Positions 62,545 through 64,000 of a stretch of 64,000 bases of DNA are shown here, one piece after another. The position numbers and the translations under genes were made by a program. The notes beneath the pieces are model-generated. The model had not been told where the DNA came from. It made no database searches and saw nothing but the letters and a program-made list of their open reading frames with translations. Within the stretch, counting starts at the first letter, position 1. Each line of letters begins with the position of its first letter. The stretch comes from Marinoscillum pacificum (GTDB lineage Bacteria > Bacteroidota > Bacteroidia > Cytophagales > Cyclobacteriaceae): the NCBI RefSeq assembly GCF_024714495.1, contig NZ_JAMZMJ010000002.1:372001-436000 (forward strand), written 5' to 3'.

Positions 62545-62719
62545 AAGTCTCAAATGAGTTAAAGCCTATCACCGCCTTGTTCGCATAAGATATGGGTAAA
62601 ACCATTTCACAGCTTATTTGAAATAGTTCATTGATTAAGGGTTATTGTGTTCACAGATCAATGATTGGTTGGGAAACCTAAGTAGAGAAGCTGATTCATT
62701 TATGATTCAGCTTCTTTTT
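62545..62719 (+). ncRNA. possible small RNA between block 1 and a terminator
   Basis: If block 1 is a promoter, transcription from about 62548 to the terminator at 62687-62719 gives an RNA of about 170 bases without a convincing reading frame. Only sequence layout supports this. Confidence 0.35.
62687..62719 (+). terminator. intrinsic terminator without an upstream gene
   Basis: GAAGCTGA and TCAGCTTC with an inner three-base-pair helix and small loop, followed by TTTTTC; no gene on the plus strand precedes it. Confidence 0.75.
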
Positions 62720-62795
62720 CTAAAATGGAATCCTAAGCCGTAAAGCAAGAAATTATGTTAATCATTTGACAGTAGCTGGTAAGTTGAATGATAAT

Positions 62796-62824
62796 AGCCG
62801 ATTCAGACGGAATCGGCTTTTTTT
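62796..62824 (+). terminator. second intrinsic terminator without an upstream gene
   Basis: AGCCGATTC-AGACG-GAATCGGCT followed by TTTTTT. It is about 77 bases after the first terminator and before block 2. Confidence 0.85.
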
Positions 62825-62860
62825 ATGCTCAAACTTTAATACAAGGATTTATATTGGACA

Positions 62861-62933
62861 CAAGTATTTATACCCATTTTTACAATCACTGATTTATCCT
62901 CTTACATAACGCTTCCAGGTTCCTCAACTTTGT
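62861..62933 (+). promoter_or_regulatory. promoter-like block 2 (before the lectin-like gene)
   Basis: CAAGTATTTATACCCA (imperfect version of the block 1 palindrome), ATTTATCCTCT (62892-62902) and CTTTGT (62928-62933), at an offset of exactly 390 bases from block 1. The last box is about 125 bases upstream of the lectin-like ATG, so a long leader would result. Confidence 0.5.
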
Positions 62934-63057
62934 CTCATCTGATCGGATAAGTGGACCACCGCCCCACTTTCAAAAAAAGGAACTGATCTCAGCAGACACC
63001 TGAGAGGAGTAACCCGAAAATCCATAAGAGTAGGTTAAACATTCATTAAGAATCATT

Positions 63058-63486
63058 ATGTCTAATCCAGTAAATCAATCAATTAACCCACAAGGCGCAA
63101 CAAATACTGTTGCATCCGGAACCATTTCATGTGTAACCAATGCAGGATTCACACAAAGAGCTGTCGTTACCGTAACTGACGCTGATGGAACCACAGTGGC
63201 ACAAGGTACATTTCAAGGCAAGGGAGAAAATAACACTCCAGCACCGTTGATGTCTCCTGCCTCCGGAACGGTACTGTCATTTCAAAACGCAAAACTACCC
63301 ATCACTCTTGCTGCTACATTTGCCTATGACCCTAATGGATCATTCGTTAATAATGCTGCAAACAAAGTATTTACTACAATTCCTTATAATGAAAATGGCA
63401 TTGAGGTAGTCACTATATTATCTGAAGATTGGGTAGATAATGATTTCAATGACATGGTACTTAGATCTGTGACCATAGCCCATTAG
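63058..63486 (+). CDS. LecB (PA-IIL)-like calcium-dependent lectin
   Basis: A 142-residue protein without a signal peptide, beta-rich, with small residues. The segment EDWVDNDFND (123-132) matches the calcium-binding loop EDGTDNDYND of the LecB/PA-IIL lectins: Glu, the first Asp, Asp, Asp, Asn and last Asp all coincide. After the loop exactly ten residues follow (MVLRSVTIAH), as in LecB, where the C-terminal carboxylate ligates calcium; here the end residue is His and not Gly. LecB-type proteins bind fucose or mannose. N-terminal similarity is weak. A calcium-binding domain of another family (DUF4114-like D-x-D-x-N-D) is an alternative. A promoter-like block lies upstream and a terminator follows. 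Confidence 0.6.
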   Translation: MSNPVNQSINPQGATNTVASGTISCVTNAGFTQRAVVTVTDADGTTVAQGTFQGKGENNTPAPLMSPASGTVLSFQNAKLPITLAATFAYDPNGSFVNNAANKVFTTIPYNENGIEVVTILSEDWVDNDFNDMVLRSVTIAH

Positions 63487-63511
63487 TATCAGAAATTAAC
63501 TATTAATACAC

Positions 63512-63543
63512 AAGAGGCTGCAACATGATTGCAGCCTCTTTTA
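63512..63543 (+). terminator. intrinsic terminator of the lectin-like gene
   Basis: AAGAGGCTGCAA-CATGA-TTGCAGCCTCTT followed by TTT, 25 bases past the stop; both arms are perfect over 12 bases. Confidence 0.9.
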
Positions 63544-63605
63544 TGCAAGAAAAATAGCTTAATATCATATAATGCTTAATTTCGTGTCAGCAAATCGTTA
63601 GCCTC

Positions 63606-64000
63606 ATGACACGTCAGCAATTATTTGATAAGATCAAGCAAAAAGAATCATTCCTTTGCGTTGGACTAGACACCGACATCAACAAGATTCCTAAACACTT
63701 GCTTGACACTGAAGATCCTCTTTTCGAATTCAACAAGCAGATAATCGATGCTACTGCTCAGTACGCCGTAGCATACAAACCCAACTTAGCTTTTTACGAG
63801 GCACATGGAAGTAAGGGGTTGGCTTCTCTTGAAAAGACAATGGAGTACATCCCAAAGGATATTTTCACTATTGCTGATGCGAAGCGCGGTGATATTGGTA
63901 ATACCTCCAACATGTACGCAAAGGCTTTCTTCGAAAACATGGACTTTGATTCTGTGACAGTAGCACCATATATGGGTAAGGACTCGGTAACACCTTATTT
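63606..64000 (+). CDS. pyrF: orotidine 5'-phosphate decarboxylase (3' end outside window)
   Basis: The ATG at 63606 opens a frame that reaches the window end (131 codons): N-terminal [20 protein letters not shown] with the phosphate/substrate-binding Asp, [11 protein letters not shown], and the catalytic [13 protein letters not shown] with the Asp-x-Lys-x-x-Asp motif. The arrangement is that of the longer type 2 PyrF group. It makes UMP, the last step of de novo pyrimidine synthesis. It follows the lectin terminator, so it is transcribed independently. Confidence 0.95.
   Translation, partial: MTRQQLFDKIKQKESFLCVGLDTDINKIPKHLLDTEDPLFEFNKQIIDATAQYAVAYKPNLAFYEAHGSKGLASLEKTMEYIPKDIFTIADAKRGDIGNTSNMYAKAFFENMDFDSVTVAPYMGKDSVTPY

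Larger units (their letters stand above)
62376..63057. other. 682-base region without a recognisable protein gene
   Basis: Holds the putative promoter of the lipoprotein operon (minus), two promoter-like blocks on the plus strand with identical internal spacing, and two strong terminators. The sequence between blocks contains only frames of under ten codons (for example an ATG at about 62592 with nine codons), so at least one non-coding RNA is likely. Confidence 0.7.

Noticed and set aside
1-64000. tRNA or rRNA genes
   Set aside because: I looked in gaps for cloverleaf-like or rRNA sequence and saw none; a tRNA scan would be decisive.

Overview
The window looks like a core-genome stretch of a Bacteroidota chromosome, most likely a marine member of the Cytophagales. 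The evidence is a type IX secretion gene (porT-like), an LPS core gene (kdtA/waaA), an ECF sigma/FecR pair, families largely confined to this phylum (DUF6588, DUF5606, YHYH, LVIVD), signal peptides typical of outer-membrane and secreted Bacteroidota proteins, and promoter boxes of the TAnnTTTG type. The order is an inference. I saw no tRNA, rRNA, CRISPR array or prophage. Genes are tightly packed, often with 1-8 base overlaps, and several convergent pairs overlap at their 3' ends.

Region 1 (1-14.2 kb): a secreted RCC1-repeat protein cut by the window edge, an aldo/keto reductase and a LOG-type hydrolase. Next come an orphan CdiI-like immunity protein beside a REP-associated tyrosine transposase flanked by its own palindromes, a sulfotransferase-like protein and an L-type lectin. 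They are followed by a PcrA/UvrD helicase, a YHYH / YwqK / SCO1 operon, a secreted protein of four tandem modules and a GT2 glycosyltransferase. Region 2 (14.3-28.5 kb): a FAN1-like VRR-NUC nuclease, a GT4 glycosyltransferase, an FAD oxidoreductase, an NhaC antiporter, a 3'-5' exonuclease and YigZ. A surface-glycan group (FemAB/GNAT-like, GT4, sulfotransferase, GT2) then leads to rsgA and kdtA.

Region 3 (28.5-42.5 kb): a 2-Cys peroxiredoxin, a DUF6588 outer-membrane protein, a BamA/TamA-like barrel, an LMW phosphatase / fructosamine-kinase pair, aspartate kinase, fructose-1,6-bisphosphatase and an LVIVD lipoprotein. It ends with a sigma / FecR / STN-solenoid triplet that looks like a cell-surface signalling system without a TonB receptor. 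Region 4 (42.5-59.7 kb): housekeeping genes, namely a thioesterase, DUF5606, engB, ubiE, porT, an SDR, saccharopine reductase, truncated globin, trmN6, rnhA, marC, a class V aminotransferase, aroQ, xerD, pyrD, ftsK and lolA.

Region 5 (59.7-64 kb): a four-gene operon (lipoprotein, multi-pass membrane protein, histidine kinase, LuxR-type regulator) faces a 680-base gene-poor interval and then a small lectin-like gene with a LecB-type calcium motif. The interval carries two copies of a promoter-like block with identical internal spacing exactly 390 bases apart, and two strong terminators with no reading frame before them. I regard this locus as the best candidate for an undescribed regulatory system. 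The window ends inside pyrF.
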